64,000 nucleotides of DNA from Thioclava nitratireducens (GCF_001940525.2 NZ_CP019437.1:463501-527500); one strand, 5' to 3'. Positions 42,198 through 51,137 are shown, counted from the first letter of the stretch. Notes: a model not told the origin generated them from the sequence alone. Translations and numbers: made by a program.

Positions 42198-43841
42198 ATG
42201 CAGGAACTGACAGCCTTCGGCCCGGATTTTCCCTTTTCCTACGAGGACTGGATCAGTCACCCCGCGGGTCTCGGTACGCTGCCCAAGGATGTGCTGGGCG
42301 CGCCGGTCGCCATCATCGGCGCCGGGGCGGCCGGGGTCATCGCGGCCTACGAATTGATGAAGCTCGGTCTGCGGCCAGTGGTCTACGAGTCCTCGCAATT
42401 CGGCGGGCGGTTGCGTTCGCAGAGCTTCGAAGGGACGGACGGGGTCGTCGCGGAGCTTGGCGGGATGCGCTTTCCCGTGTCCTCGCGGGGGTTCTACCAT
42501 TACGTCGATCTTGTCGGATGCGAGAGCCGCCCCTTTCCGAACCCGCTGACGCCCGCCGCCGGATCGACCGTCATCGAGCTTGAAGGCGAAAGGCATTTCG
42601 CACGCAGCCTCGACGACCTGCCCGAGGGGTTCCACCAGATCGCGCAAGCCTATGACGAAGCGCTGCGCAGTCAGGCGGCCTTCCCCGACCTGCAAGCCGC
42701 GGTGCGCGCCAAGGATGTGGCCGCGATCAAGGCGATCTGGGATCCGCTTGTCAAAGATTGGGACGAGCGCACCTTCTACGATTTCGTGGCCCATTCGGAG
42801 GCGTTCCAAAAGCTCGATTTCTCGCATCGTGAGATTTTCGGTCAGGTCGGGTTCGGCACCGGCGGCTGGGATTCGGACTTCCCGAACTCGATGCTGGAGA
42901 TCCTGCGGGTAAATCTGCTCGGGCTCGACGATGACCAGCGCTATATCGTGGGCGGTGTCGAGACTGTCCTGCATCGCCTGTGGAACGCGGCGCCGGCCTG
43001 CGCGCATTGGCCCGAGGGTACGACGCTCGCGAGCCTGCATGGCGGCGCGACGCGCAGCCGGGCGACCGCGCTGAGCCGCGCCGGAGAGATGATCCGGCTG
43101 CGCGACCAGTGGGGCAACGAGGACGACTATGCCGCGGTGCTCGCGACGTGCCAGACGCACTTGCTGACGACGGCGATCGAGACCGAAGAGGACCTGTTCG
43201 ATCAGAAGATGTGGATGGCGCTTGACCGGACCCGCTACATGCAGGCCGCGAAGACCTTCGTCATGGTCGACCGGCCGTTCTGGAACGACATCGACCCGGA
43301 AACCGGCGAACCGCTGATGTCGATGACGCTGACCGACAGGCTGACGCGCGGCACCTATTTCTTTGATAACGGGCCCGACCGCCCCGGCGTGATCTGCCTC
43401 AGCTACGCCTGGATGAGCGACGCGCTCAAGGTGCTGCCGCTCAGTGCGGAACGCCGGGTCGAGCTGTCTCTGCAGGCGCTAGGGAAAATCTACCCCGGCG
43501 TCGACATTGCCTCGCATATCCGCGGCCAGCCGATCTGCGTGAGCTGGGAGGCGGACGAAAACTTCCTCGGGGCCTTCAAGGGCGCGCTGCCGGGTCACTA
43601 CCGCTACAACCACCGCATTTACGGCCACTTCATGCAACAAGGCATGGCGGCGAGCCAGAGGGGCGTCTTCCTCGCCGGGGACGGTGTCAGCTGGACTCCC
43701 GCCTGGGTCGAGGGCGCGGTGCAGACATCTCTCAACGCGGTGTGGGGGATCATGACGCATCTCGGCGGACGCAGCCCCGAGGAAAACCCCGGACCCGGCG
43801 ATCTCTATCCCGAGCGCGGGCCGATCAAGCTGGCCGATTGA
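42198..43841 (+). CDS. Flavin monoamine oxidase (tryptophan 2-monooxygenase / L-lysine oxidase-like)
   Basis: This is a 547-residue FAD enzyme. The dinucleotide fold VAIIGAGAAGVIAAYELMKL is at about 42-61, GGMRFP at ~96-101, and the C-terminal flavin motif VFLAGDGVSWTPAWVEGAVQ is near 487-506, as in the IaaM and L-lysine oxidase/monooxygenase group. These oxidise amino acids to amides or imino acids. The ATG at 42198 has AGGAG upstream and is preferred over the in-frame TTG at 42177. It is transcribed convergently with the MFS gene, with 3 bp between stops. The amino-acid substrate is unknown. Confidence 0.82.
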   Translation: MQELTAFGPDFPFSYEDWISHPAGLGTLPKDVLGAPVAIIGAGAAGVIAAYELMKLGLRPVVYESSQFGGRLRSQSFEGTDGVVAELGGMRFPVSSRGFYHYVDLVGCESRPFPNPLTPAAGSTVIELEGERHFARSLDDLPEGFHQIAQAYDEALRSQAAFPDLQAAVRAKDVAAIKAIWDPLVKDWDERTFYDFVAHSEAFQKLDFSHREIFGQVGFGTGGWDSDFPNSMLEILRVNLLGLDDDQRYIVGGVETVLHRLWNAAPACAHWPEGTTLASLHGGATRSRATALSRAGEMIRLRDQWGNEDDYAAVLATCQTHLLTTAIETEEDLFDQKMWMALDRTRYMQAAKTFVMVDRPFWNDIDPETGEPLMSMTLTDRLTRGTYFFDNGPDRPGVICLSYAWMSDALKVLPLSAERRVELSLQALGKIYPGVDIASHIRGQPICVSWEADENFLGAFKGALPGHYRYNHRIYGHFMQQGMAASQRGVFLAGDGVSWTPAWVEGAVQTSLNAVWGIMTHLGGRSPEENPGPGDLYPERGPIKLAD

Positions 43842-43844
43842 GCC

Positions 43845-45164
43845 TCAGAACCGGTTGCCCCAATGCGGGTGGAGGTCGTCGATCACCAGCGGATGGCGAT
43901 GGGTGCGTTGGCCCTGCAGATGCGGGTGATCCGGCGCGAGATTGTCGTGGCGATGCTCCAGCGAGACCGGATCGCCGGAGGGCCAGACGCGCAGCGCGAC
44001 GGCCAGCCCGAGCATCGCCACGCCCGAGAGACCGAGCAATGCCGGGACCGCGCCGAACTCCGTCATCAGCCAGCCGGAGAGCGGATAGGTCACCAGCCAG
44101 CAGGCATGGCTCAGCGCGAATTGCGCCGCAAAGAGGGCGGGGCGGTCCTCGGGATGCGCGGAGCGTCGCAGCAATCGGCCCGACGGAGTGAGCACGGCCG
44201 AATAGCCCAAGCCCGTCGCCAGCCATGCTGCGAGAAGCAGGGGCCAGCTCAGCCCGGCCGTCGAGATTGCTAAGGCAAGGCCGAGAAGCGCGCCGATCAT
44301 CACGCCTGCGCCCGACAGCATCACCGGGCGGTCCGCTATGCTTTCGAGGATACGGGGCAGGCCGAGGGCCGCCAGCATCGACCCCGCCCCAAAGGCGAAC
44401 ATCGTCCAGGCCAGATCGCTGTCCGACAGGTGGAGCCCGCCGCGTACCAGCACCACCGAGTTCACCAGCACCATCGCACCCGCCGCAGCGGCGGCGAGAT
44501 TCACCGCCAGAAGTCCCCGCAGCCGTGGCGTCGCAAGGTAGATCCGAATGCCGCGCGTGGTCCGGTCATAGATGCCGCGCCGGGTTGCTGCCTGCGGGCT
44601 CGGCAGGATCACCGACACAACCAGCAGCGCCGAACCCGCGAACCCCGCGACCGTGCCGAGAAACAGGCTGTTATAGCTCATCACCGCAAGCAGCAGCGCC
44701 GCGAGCGTCGGGCTGACGATATTCTCGAGGTCGTAGGCCAGTCGGGACAGGGACAGCGCGCGAGTGTAGCGCTCTTCTTCCGGCAGCACATCCGGCAGCG
44801 TCGCCTGAAATGTCGGGGTGAAGGCGGCGGAGGCCGATTGGAGAAGGAAGATCAGCACATAGACCTGCCAGACCTCGGTCACGAACGGCAGCGCCAGCGC
44901 CGCGAAGGCCCGGACGAGGTCGAGCGTGACCAGAAGCGCCCGTCGGTTTACCCTGTCGGCGAAGGCGCCTGCCACCGGCGCGATCCCGACATAGGCCACC
45001 ATCTTGATCGTGAAGACCGTGCCAAGCACCATGCCCGCTTGATCTCCCGCCAGATCGAAGGCCAGCAGCCCGAGCGCAACCGTGGCGAGCCCGGTGCCCA
45101 GAAGCGCAACGATCTGAGCGGCGAAGAGATGGCGATAAGTTCTGTCAGCGAGGATGGCGAGCAT
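43845..45164 (-). CDS. MFS transporter with histidine-rich tail
   Basis: This is a 439-residue protein with twelve transmembrane helices of the DHA/enterobactin-exporter-like type (starting MLAILADRTYRHLFAAQIVA, FADRVNRRALLVTLD as the cytoplasmic loop). The last 40 residues are soluble and histidine-rich (LEHRHDNLAPDHPHLQGQRT then HRHPLVIDDLHPHW), like the metal-chelating tails of NreB-type nickel exporters. A metal or siderophore cargo is plausible but unproven. There is no operon partner: the next gene upstream (SHOCT) starts its own unit 69 bp away. Confidence 0.8.
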   Translation of the reverse strand: MLAILADRTYRHLFAAQIVALLGTGLATVALGLLAFDLAGDQAGMVLGTVFTIKMVAYVGIAPVAGAFADRVNRRALLVTLDLVRAFAALALPFVTEVWQVYVLIFLLQSASAAFTPTFQATLPDVLPEEERYTRALSLSRLAYDLENIVSPTLAALLLAVMSYNSLFLGTVAGFAGSALLVVSVILPSPQAATRRGIYDRTTRGIRIYLATPRLRGLLAVNLAAAAAGAMVLVNSVVLVRGGLHLSDSDLAWTMFAFGAGSMLAALGLPRILESIADRPVMLSGAGVMIGALLGLALAISTAGLSWPLLLAAWLATGLGYSAVLTPSGRLLRRSAHPEDRPALFAAQFALSHACWLVTYPLSGWLMTEFGAVPALLGLSGVAMLGLAVALRVWPSGDPVSLEHRHDNLAPDHPHLQGQRTHRHPLVIDDLHPHWGNRF

Positions 45165-45233
45165 GGGCTCAGGAATAGCGTGAAACGGTCCTGCGTTCCA
45201 TGCGATCCGTCGCGATCCGCGCGCGCAGCCCGG

Positions 45234-45557
45234 TCATTCTTCGAGCGCCTTACGGCGGGCCTGATATTCCTCGGGGTCGATTTCCCCCTTCGCGAGACGT
45301 TCCTTGAGAATGTCGAGCGCGGTGTTCTGGCTCCGGCCCGGTCCGCGTTCCGTGAACCAGCGCACGGCAAGTACGGCAAGGAGAATGAGTACCCCCCAGA
45401 ATACCACCATCATGCCGACACCGAAGAAGCCGTAACCGTCGCCCCACATCATGGGATGACCATAATATCCCTCTCCATAGCCGCTCGGGGCGTCGGCGAA
45501 AGCCACGGCCGGGGCAAGGGGTGCGAGAAATGCAGTGAAAAGAGAAAGTTTCGTCAT
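45234..45557 (-). CDS. SHOCT-domain small membrane protein
   Basis: This is a 107-residue protein with a signal-like first helix (starting MTKLSLFTAFLAPLAPAVAF), a short glycine/tyrosine-rich periplasmic segment (GYGEGYYGHPMMWGDGYGFF), one strong transmembrane helix (~52-70) and a C-terminal SHOCT motif (ILKERLAKGEIDPEEYQARRKAL). SHOCT domains are short oligomerisation helices of unclear role. GGAGGCGATT precedes the ATG at 45557; the longer frame is not supported. Function is unknown. Confidence 0.85.
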   Translation of the reverse strand: MTKLSLFTAFLAPLAPAVAFADAPSGYGEGYYGHPMMWGDGYGFFGVGMMVVFWGVLILLAVLAVRWFTERGPGRSQNTALDILKERLAKGEIDPEEYQARRKALEE

Positions 45558-45659
45558 AATCGCCTCCACGGGTTCGTTTCCGCCTCGATACACCTCTGAC
45601 GAGTTCGCGACATTGAGGCAGATCAACGGCGCGCTCGGACGGTCCCTTGCGCACGTCGT

Positions 45660-46433
45660 TCATCCGGTGAAGGCGAGCTGTCGGTAGGCGGCCTTGGCCA
45701 TCGGCCAGAGTGCAGCGCTGCTCAGCGGCGCGGAGAGGGCGAAGCCGTAGCCGCCGTCGACCCAGACGAGACTCGCGACACCATCCCCTTCGGTCAGGCG
45801 AAATGCGGTCTCTCCAGTGGAAAGCGCGGTGACATAGAGCGTCAGGCGCGCGCCTGCTTGGGTTTCATACATCAGCTGCGCGGCGGGACCCTGATCGGCA
45901 GGCAACAGGCGTCCGCCCACGAGTGTGTAGCCCTGCGCCGACAGGTCCGGGGCGACCAGCTTGCGGTCGAGCCGTTTCGACAACCACGCCATCAGGTGCG
46001 CGCGCTCCTGCGCTGCGACCTCGACCGGGTGGACGACCTCCACCGAATAGACCGCGTGGGCGACCTGCGCCTCGCGGGCGAGTTCGGTCAGCGGAGCGCG
46101 GGGGGATCCGCCGCCCTGCCGCGCTAGCCCCCAACCGGCGCCAAGCCCCGCTGCGAAGAGCGCGATAGCCGCCGCTACCCTCGGAACCCAGCCTGCCCCC
46201 GCGGGCGCAGCGAGGCGCAGCCGCGCAGGGATAGGCGCGGCGTGGACCGGCGCGAGGGCTGCGCGCAGCGCGTCGCGATCGGCGCGCATCGCGGACAGCC
46301 GCTGCGCCAGCGCCGGATCCGCCGCGAGCTTGGCCTGCATCCGGGCGCGATCTTTGGGAGCGAGCCGGCCATCGAGATAGGCGTGCACCTCCGCCTCGTT
46401 TCGCATGATGGGATCTGCATGGGGATCGGTCAT
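45660..46433 (-). CDS. Transmembrane anti-sigma factor
   Basis: This is a 257-residue protein. A short cytoplasmic N-terminal domain (1-~75) carries AYLDGRLAPKDRARMQAKLA, a small helical anti-sigma-like pattern without zinc-ligand Cys. A transmembrane helix (~82-103) and a periplasmic beta domain (~125-257) follow. Its start overlaps the ECF sigma stop (ATGA at 46430-46433), the standard sigma/anti-sigma coupling. It should hold the sigma factor at the membrane until a periplasmic signal acts; the signal is unknown. Confidence 0.85.
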   Translation of the reverse strand: MTDPHADPIMRNEAEVHAYLDGRLAPKDRARMQAKLAADPALAQRLSAMRADRDALRAALAPVHAAPIPARLRLAAPAGAGWVPRVAAAIALFAAGLGAGWGLARQGGGSPRAPLTELAREAQVAHAVYSVEVVHPVEVAAQERAHLMAWLSKRLDRKLVAPDLSAQGYTLVGGRLLPADQGPAAQLMYETQAGARLTLYVTALSTGETAFRLTEGDGVASLVWVDGGYGFALSAPLSSAALWPMAKAAYRQLAFTG

Positions 46434-46954
46434 TTGAGCCTCCGCAGATGGGGGTGGCGCGTGCGATCGGGGCGGTCATGGCCAGTCATCTCGCGCAGCG
46501 CCTCGCGTCCCCGGGCGAGGCGCGACATCACCGTACCCTTCGGCAGGCCAAGAATCCGGGCGACCGCCTCGTAGCTGAAATCCTCGACTCCGACCAAGAG
46601 AAGTACCTCCTGCTGCTCGATCGGCAGGCGAGCGAGCGCACTGAACACGTCGCCGAGAAAGACGACCGTTTCGGCATCAGCATCGCGCCCTGCGAGCCCG
46701 TCGGGATCGAGCGCCCCGCCCTCGGGGCGGCGGATGCGACGGCGATGCGCATCGTGGTAAAGGTTCCGCAGGATGCGAAACAGCCAGGCCCGCAACTGGT
46801 CTTCCGAACGCAGCAGGTGCCAGCGCGTCAGCGCCCGCGCGAGACAGTCCTGCACAAGATCGTCCGCCGCGTCGCGCTCGCGGGTCAGCGCGAAGGCGAA
46901 GCGGCGCAGCGCGGGAATCTGCGCCTCGATCAGGTGGCGGGTGCGACGGGTCAC
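46430..46954 (-). CDS. ECF-family RNA polymerase sigma factor
   Basis: This is a 174-residue ECF sigma factor. Region 2 is at about 12-75 (RERDAADDLVQDCLARALTR, LRAWLFRILRNLYHDAHRRR) and region 4 at ~103-155 (LLLVGVEDFSYEAVARILGL, GTVMSRLARGREAL). A GTG at 46954 is chosen as start because it begins the conserved region; an in-frame ATG at 47032 would add 26 residues without support. It is a different ECF class from EcfG, controlled by its own anti-sigma. The iron genes upstream are plausible targets, but I see no defined shared promoter motif. Confidence 0.87.
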   Translation of the reverse strand: MTRRTRHLIEAQIPALRRFAFALTRERDAADDLVQDCLARALTRWHLLRSEDQLRAWLFRILRNLYHDAHRRRIRRPEGGALDPDGLAGRDADAETVVFLGDVFSALARLPIEQQEVLLLVGVEDFSYEAVARILGLPKGTVMSRLARGREALREMTGHDRPDRTRHPHLRRLK

Positions 46955-47010
46955 ATGGGCAGGCCTTGTTCGACCGGGCGGCGTCAATGCGATACCGCCC
47001 GGGGATTGCG

Positions 47011-47382
47011 TCAGGGCTGAGCGACTTTCCACGCGCCGTTGGCGACGCCGTCACCGGTCACGTCGCCCGGCTTCGTGTCATTCTTCCAAGTATACAGTGG
47101 TTGGCCCTTGTAAGCCCATTGCTTCGTGCCGTCGTCGCGGGTGATCACGCTCCAGTCGCCCATCGCCTGATCTTCGGCGGTGGCCATCAGCGGCGGCCAG
47201 TTCGTGGCGCAGGGCCCGGTGCAGGCGGACATCCCCTCACTGTCCTTGGCGAAGGTGTAGAGCGTCATGCCCGCGGAGTCGACGAGCGTCGGCCCCTTGG
47301 CGGTGTCGGTGACACTGGCGGGATCGGCTTGCGCAATGCTCGCGGCCAGCAAAACGGCAGTGGTCAGCAGAAAACGTTTCAT
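47011..47382 (-). CDS. COG4315 secreted lipoprotein-repeat protein
   Basis: This is a 123-residue secreted protein (signal peptide 1-20, cleavage near IAQADP) with two imperfect copies of the COG4315 repeat: TLVDSAGMTLYTFAKD, then WAYKGQPLYTWKND. A CTGPCATNWPP disulfide-type loop joins them. No lipobox cysteine is present, so it is soluble in the periplasm. It lies 101 bp from the FTR1 gene in the same orientation. GAGAGGAAG precedes the ATG. Function unknown; a role with the iron permease is possible. Confidence 0.82.
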   Translation of the reverse strand: MKRFLLTTAVLLAASIAQADPASVTDTAKGPTLVDSAGMTLYTFAKDSEGMSACTGPCATNWPPLMATAEDQAMGDWSVITRDDGTKQWAYKGQPLYTWKNDTKPGDVTGDGVANGAWKVAQP

Positions 47383-47483
47383 CTTCCTCTCCTCTCGGGT
47401 TTGGGTCCTGTAGGGAAGAAGACGACCCCGGCGCGGGAATAATCCCGGCCGGGGCAAAAAAATGCGAATTGTAAGGATGGGCC

Positions 47484-48314
47484 TCAGGCCAGACGGGCTT
47501 GTAAGCTGCGGCTCTGCCAGCGCAGGATACCTGCGACCGACGCCCAGTAGACGATCCAGCCGCCCAGCGTCGCGGCGTCCGGCGCGGCACGGTAACCGGT
47601 CAGCGCCGAGATCAGCCCGCCAAGACGGCCCCCGTCATCGAGCAGCGCACTCATGTCCCAGAGTGGCGCGCCGAAGGGCAGGATGCCCGTCGAGACGAGA
47701 TCATCCACGCCGGTGGTGAAGAGCGCAGCGCCCAGCAGGAGCAGCATCACCTCGGACACCCGGAAGAAGCCGCGCCACGGCAGGAACTTCGCGCCGGCCC
47801 GCAGCAGCGCATAAGTCGCTCCGGCCGCGGCCACACCGACCGCGATCGAGGCGAGAACGCCGGTCATCTCGCTCTGCTTCGCCGCGGCGAGCGAGCCGTA
47901 GAGGAATACTACCGTTTCCGAGCCCTCGCGCGCTACCGCCGCCATCGCGAGTAGGAAAACCGCCCACCAGCCCTGACGTATCGCGGCGGCCTTCAGCCCG
48001 GCCTCGAGATCGCGTTTCAGCGTGCGGCCGTGGCCGCGCATCCAGACCACCATCTGCACGATCAGCCCGGCGGCGACGAAGACCATCACCGTCATCAGGT
48101 CCTGACGGACCTCGGTCGACAGCAGTTTCGAGAAGCCCAGCAGCGTCAGCGCGAAGGCCAGCGCCAGCGCCAGCCCGGTCAGAACGCCACCCCAGAGGAA
48201 GCGCGCCGCGCGTCGCCCGGCGCCTTCATGTGCGAGCCATCCCGCGAGAATGCCGATGACGAGAAGCGCCTCGACGCTCTCGCGCCACAGGATGAAGATG
48301 ATCTGTCCGTCCAT
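47484..48314 (-). CDS. FTR1-family iron permease
   Basis: This is a 276-residue membrane protein with seven helices and two REXXE iron motifs: RESVE (11-15) and REGSE (129-133). This is the Ftr1/FtrC/EfeU-type high-affinity Fe permease. It follows a cupredoxin gene by 24 bp. In FtrABCD systems the permease is FtrC and the cupredoxin FtrB; here the FtrA (P19) and FtrD parts are absent, although the COG4315 protein is a neighbour. The iron form (Fe2+ or Fe3+) is unproven. Confidence 0.88.
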   Translation of the reverse strand: MDGQIIFILWRESVEALLVIGILAGWLAHEGAGRRAARFLWGGVLTGLALALAFALTLLGFSKLLSTEVRQDLMTVMVFVAAGLIVQMVVWMRGHGRTLKRDLEAGLKAAAIRQGWWAVFLLAMAAVAREGSETVVFLYGSLAAAKQSEMTGVLASIAVGVAAAGATYALLRAGAKFLPWRGFFRVSEVMLLLLGAALFTTGVDDLVSTGILPFGAPLWDMSALLDDGGRLGGLISALTGYRAAPDAATLGGWIVYWASVAGILRWQSRSLQARLA

Positions 48315-48338
48315 GACATTCTCTCGTGGGTTGGTGGG

Positions 48339-48680
48339 TTACTTGACGACGATCGTGCCCTTGGCGGTGTCTTGATCCTCGTGGAATTCCTCGACGAAGG
48401 GATAGCTGCCCGCCGGCAGCGCCCGGAGTTCGATCGTCTCAGTCTGGCCCGGCGCGATGATCTTCTCGATCCGCAGGCGCTTGCTCTCGAACTCGGCTGC
48501 GGTCTTGCCGGTATTCGAGACGGTCAGCGTCACGGCGGTATCCGCGGGAAGGTCGATCTGCTGCGGCGAGACGACCCCGTCGGTCAGGGTAATCGTCGGG
48601 ATTGTCTCGTCCGCCACGGCCAGCGCCGGCGCGCAGGCGAGCACGAAAAGCGCGGGAAGAATGCGTGAAATGCGAGTCAT
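48339..48680 (-). CDS. Cupredoxin-like periplasmic protein of the iron importer
   Basis: This is a 113-residue secreted protein (signal peptide 1-23; cleavage near AVADET). It has the beta-barrel pattern of cupredoxins (ITLTDGVVSPQQIDLPADTA, VTLTVSNTGKTAAEFESKRL, LPAGSYPFVEEFHEDQDTAK) but no cysteine and only one histidine in the mature chain, so it lacks a type 1 copper site. The acidic EEFHED stretch could bind iron. This matches FtrB-like partners of Ftr1 permeases. It is first in the operon. Confidence 0.8.
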   Translation of the reverse strand: MTRISRILPALFVLACAPALAVADETIPTITLTDGVVSPQQIDLPADTAVTLTVSNTGKTAAEFESKRLRIEKIIAPGQTETIELRALPAGSYPFVEEFHEDQDTAKGTIVVK

Positions 48681-48970
48681 GATGTTCCTGCTTGTCTGTT
48701 CGGTGTCCGAATAACCGACAAAAACACTTGGGTCAAGAAATCCCGATTAAAATGCTATGGCTTTTGACTCGGGACAGCGGATGGGCGCTGAGCCGTCTGG
48801 CTCTTCTGTTCGCGGGCAGCCGATGACAGACCATCGGCCATAGGCGCCGCGATGCGTTTTTGTATTCATTTCAAGAATAGGGGCCTCTCATTGTGAGGCC
48901 CGCTCTTCGCGGGCGCCAAGGGAGAGGCCGGTCCCACGCAAGAAACGCAGGACACATTTAGCCTATTCGT
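48681..48970. other. 290-bp gene-free region with two hairpins
   Basis: It lies between the divergent end of the cupredoxin gene and the 3' end of the acyltransferase gene. GGGCCTC pairs with GAGGCCC at about 48880-48900, followed by GCCCGC/GCGGGC at about 48898-48914. No T-run follows either stem. No coding frame is convincing. It could hold a small RNA or the terminator of the acyltransferase gene. Confidence 0.4.
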
Positions 48971-49753
48971 TCAGGGTCGCGCGGGGGGTAGGCGGTCCTT
49001 CTCGACGTTGAGAAGCGCTTCGACCTGCGCGCTGACCTCTGCCGCGGGGAGGCCGGGGGGGATCGCCGGGAAGTAGGCCACAGTGATGGTGCCGCCGGTC
49101 TTCGCGTCTTTGCGCCAGACATGGCCGGCATTATGCGCGACGGGGACGATCGGCAGGCCGAGCTTGCGATAAAGCGCGATAAGGCCGGGCTGGAACTCGC
49201 AGCGATCGTCCACGCCGACCCGCGTCCCTTCTGGAAAGATCAAAATCGAGCGGCCCTTGGCGGCCTCTTCGCGCGCCTGAGTGATCATCCCGGCGAGGGC
49301 GCGTCCGCCCGCGCTGCGGTCGATCAGGATCATCGGCGAATGTTCGAGGTACCAGCCGAAGATCGGGATACGCCGCAACTCGTGTTTCGCGATGACGCAG
49401 ACATCGGGCACGAGCCGGTTGAAGGCCAGCGTCTCCCAGGTGGATTGGTGGTTGCAGACGTAGATGCAAGGGCTGTCGAGATGCTTGTTCTCGAGCCCTT
49501 GCTCCTGCACGCGCAACCTGAGAACCCCGCGTGCGAGCGCGAAGACCCCGCCGGTCCAGAACCGGACCGCGGCGCGCACGAGCCGCGGTCGCCGAGCCAG
49601 CGCGAGGACCGGGATCATCGGGGCTTGCAGTGCAGTCCACGTACCGAAGAGCGCGTCGAAGAGCTTCGAGCGCAGGCCTTCCAGCCGAGGCGCCGATCTC
49701 TCCCGATCCTGTCGCGCCCGCGGCGCCGTATGTGGTGTTTGATCAGGCTGCAA
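48971..49753 (-). CDS. plsC: 1-acylglycerol-3-phosphate acyltransferase (PlsC-like)
   Basis: This is a protein of about 260 residues. A hydrophobic N-terminal helix is in LFDALFGTWTALQAPMIPVL. The acyltransferase motif I reads NHQSTWE (H-x4-E instead of the usual H-x4-D), and motif III is FPEGTR. It acylates lysophosphatidate in phospholipid synthesis at the inner membrane. The start is uncertain: TTG at 49753 overlaps the DUF982 stop by 11 bp and has GGAT upstream; ATG at 49618 would cut away conserved sequence, and ATG 49870 lies inside the DUF982 gene. Confidence 0.72.
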   Translation of the reverse strand: MQPDQTPHTAPRARQDRERSAPRLEGLRSKLFDALFGTWTALQAPMIPVLALARRPRLVRAAVRFWTGGVFALARGVLRLRVQEQGLENKHLDSPCIYVCNHQSTWETLAFNRLVPDVCVIAKHELRRIPIFGWYLEHSPMILIDRSAGGRALAGMITQAREEAAKGRSILIFPEGTRVGVDDRCEFQPGLIALYRKLGLPIVPVAHNAGHVWRKDAKTGGTITVAYFPAIPPGLPAAEVSAQVEALLNVEKDRLPPARP

Positions 49754-50012
49754 TCGAATGATCCAAGGTTTCCGATGGCAAGAATCCGGCAGTGGTTGCG
49801 GCACCAAGGAAGGCGCTGCGCGCGTCGGCCACGGTGCCCAGACACTCCATTGCCGCTTCGACGCGGTCAATCGCGCGGCTCTGCGCGAGGTCGCTGACCG
49901 GCCATTTCTTGCGCAACCAGTAATGCACCTGTTCGATGGTGCTGAAGGACTTGACGTCGCCTTTCGGCGACACGACGAGGGAGATGGGTTTGCCCCAGTA
50001 AATTTCGATCAA
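49743..50012 (-). CDS. DUF982-domain protein
   Basis: This is an 89-residue protein if it starts at the TTG at 50012 (GGAAAG 9 bases upstream). The DUF982 core is visible: KSFSTIEQVHYWLRKKWPVS followed by RVEAAMECLGTVADARSAFL. DUF982 proteins of 80-100 residues are common in Rhizobiales and Rhodobacterales and have no known role. The frame stays open to 50378, adding 122 residues without family similarity, so the longer form is less likely. It partly overlaps the PlsC start. Confidence 0.6.
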   Translation of the reverse strand: MIEIYWGKPISLVVSPKGDVKSFSTIEQVHYWLRKKWPVSDLAQSRAIDRVEAAMECLGTVADARSAFLGAATTAGFLPSETLDHSIAA

Positions 50013-50724
50013 GGTTCGTATCTTTCCAAGTGTCCGTGACAGCACCGATTTCAACGGTCGCGCGATCACGGAGGCATAGGCGGGCGAAGCCGGCGCTATG
50101 CGGTGAATTGGGTTGGCGCGCGTTGGCGCGCTGATCTGGTATTCCGAGCGGATCATGACGTGTCGGCTTCGATGCGCGAAGGTCACGATCCGGCCCCTTT
50201 GGTACGCGAAGCTCTCCCGGAGGTCGCGAGGGGCGGAAATAGCGGTGGCGACCAAGGTCAGCTCGATATGGTGGCTGAGGGGTTGGTCTGCTCGAACGGC
50301 GTCACGCCACGATTGGCCGATGTGAGGCTCCTTTTCCTTGATGCCGCCTTTGAAAAGCTGCGGCCCGACAAAGCTCAAGATCGTCGCTGAGCCGGGAGGA
50401 ACAGGGTCCGAGAATTAAGATTTTCGAATTTACATATAAGCGATTTGCCCCCGAATTACGAGGCAATTGCCCGAACGCGTCGGAGTTTTTGCGCAACGGT
50501 TTGATTGTGCAGGATATAATTCCGTGCCCTGAAAGGTCGAGAGATGAGGGCCGGGGCATGCCCCCTATTTGCTTTGCAAAAAGAGCCAGCGTCGCGTAAG
50601 TATGACGAGCAACGTTATTCCCTTCTGCAACCTGTCTATCTTCTTGGCTACAGTCTGCCTCGTCGAAGCGGCTGAGTCTGGCTGTCGCATTCTGCGGACG
50701 GCCTCTGCGTGAAGAGGCGCCACG
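50013..50724. other. Gene-poor region of about 710 bp
   Basis: No supported gene. The part from 50390 to 50650 is clearly richer in A+T than the window average and holds GATATAAT at about 50513-50520. Frames on both strands are open but lack family patterns and good ribosome-binding sites. Confidence 0.45.
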
Positions 50725-50910
50725 ACGGCCAATGGCATCGTGAGACGGTTCAACCGGACAATAGGCTTCGGCTTTATCGAAGCGAAGACCGGCGGACGGG
50801 GTATTTTCGTTCATATCTCGGCTCTGAAGCGCGGGCCTCTCGCAGCTCCATCACGGGCAAGCCGGGACTTACGAAATCGATACCGGTCGCGACGGGCGCC
50901 AGCCCGCCCG
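50725..50910 (+). pseudogene. Degenerate cold-shock protein (CspA-family) gene
   Basis: The frame from 50725 reads TANGIVRRFNRTIGFGFIEA, then GGRGIFVHISALKR, clearly a cold-shock protein. The expected initiator ATG is ACG (50725-50727), with AAGAGG still in place upstream, and the RNA-binding KWFN motif is RRFN. At about 50829-50833 the frame is broken (two bases missing). The second half, AGLSQLHHGQAGTYEIDTGR then DGRQPA, continues in another frame. The gene has lost its start, its frame and a conserved aromatic residue, so it is a pseudogene. Confidence 0.82.
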
Positions 50911-51137
50911 ACCACCGCTCCGGAAAAGACGGACGCTGCAGTGCGGCTCATCCGTGAGGACAATGCCGAGAAAAAGCGGCTCCGACCGCACGCATACGCG
51001 CGGCCCGATTGCCACGGATCGACGAACGCGCCGCAACGCCGCCTTCTCGCGAGGAGAGACCGCGAAGTTGACCGGAGACTCCGGTCACCCAGAGGAGTTC
51101 CCCGAGTATTTCTCCGGGATAAAATGGAGGGCCGAAC

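Noticed and set aside
50103..50378. N-terminal extension of the DUF982 gene to an ATG at 50378.
   Set aside because: The extra 122 residues show no family similarity, and DUF982 proteins are normally 80-100 residues long.
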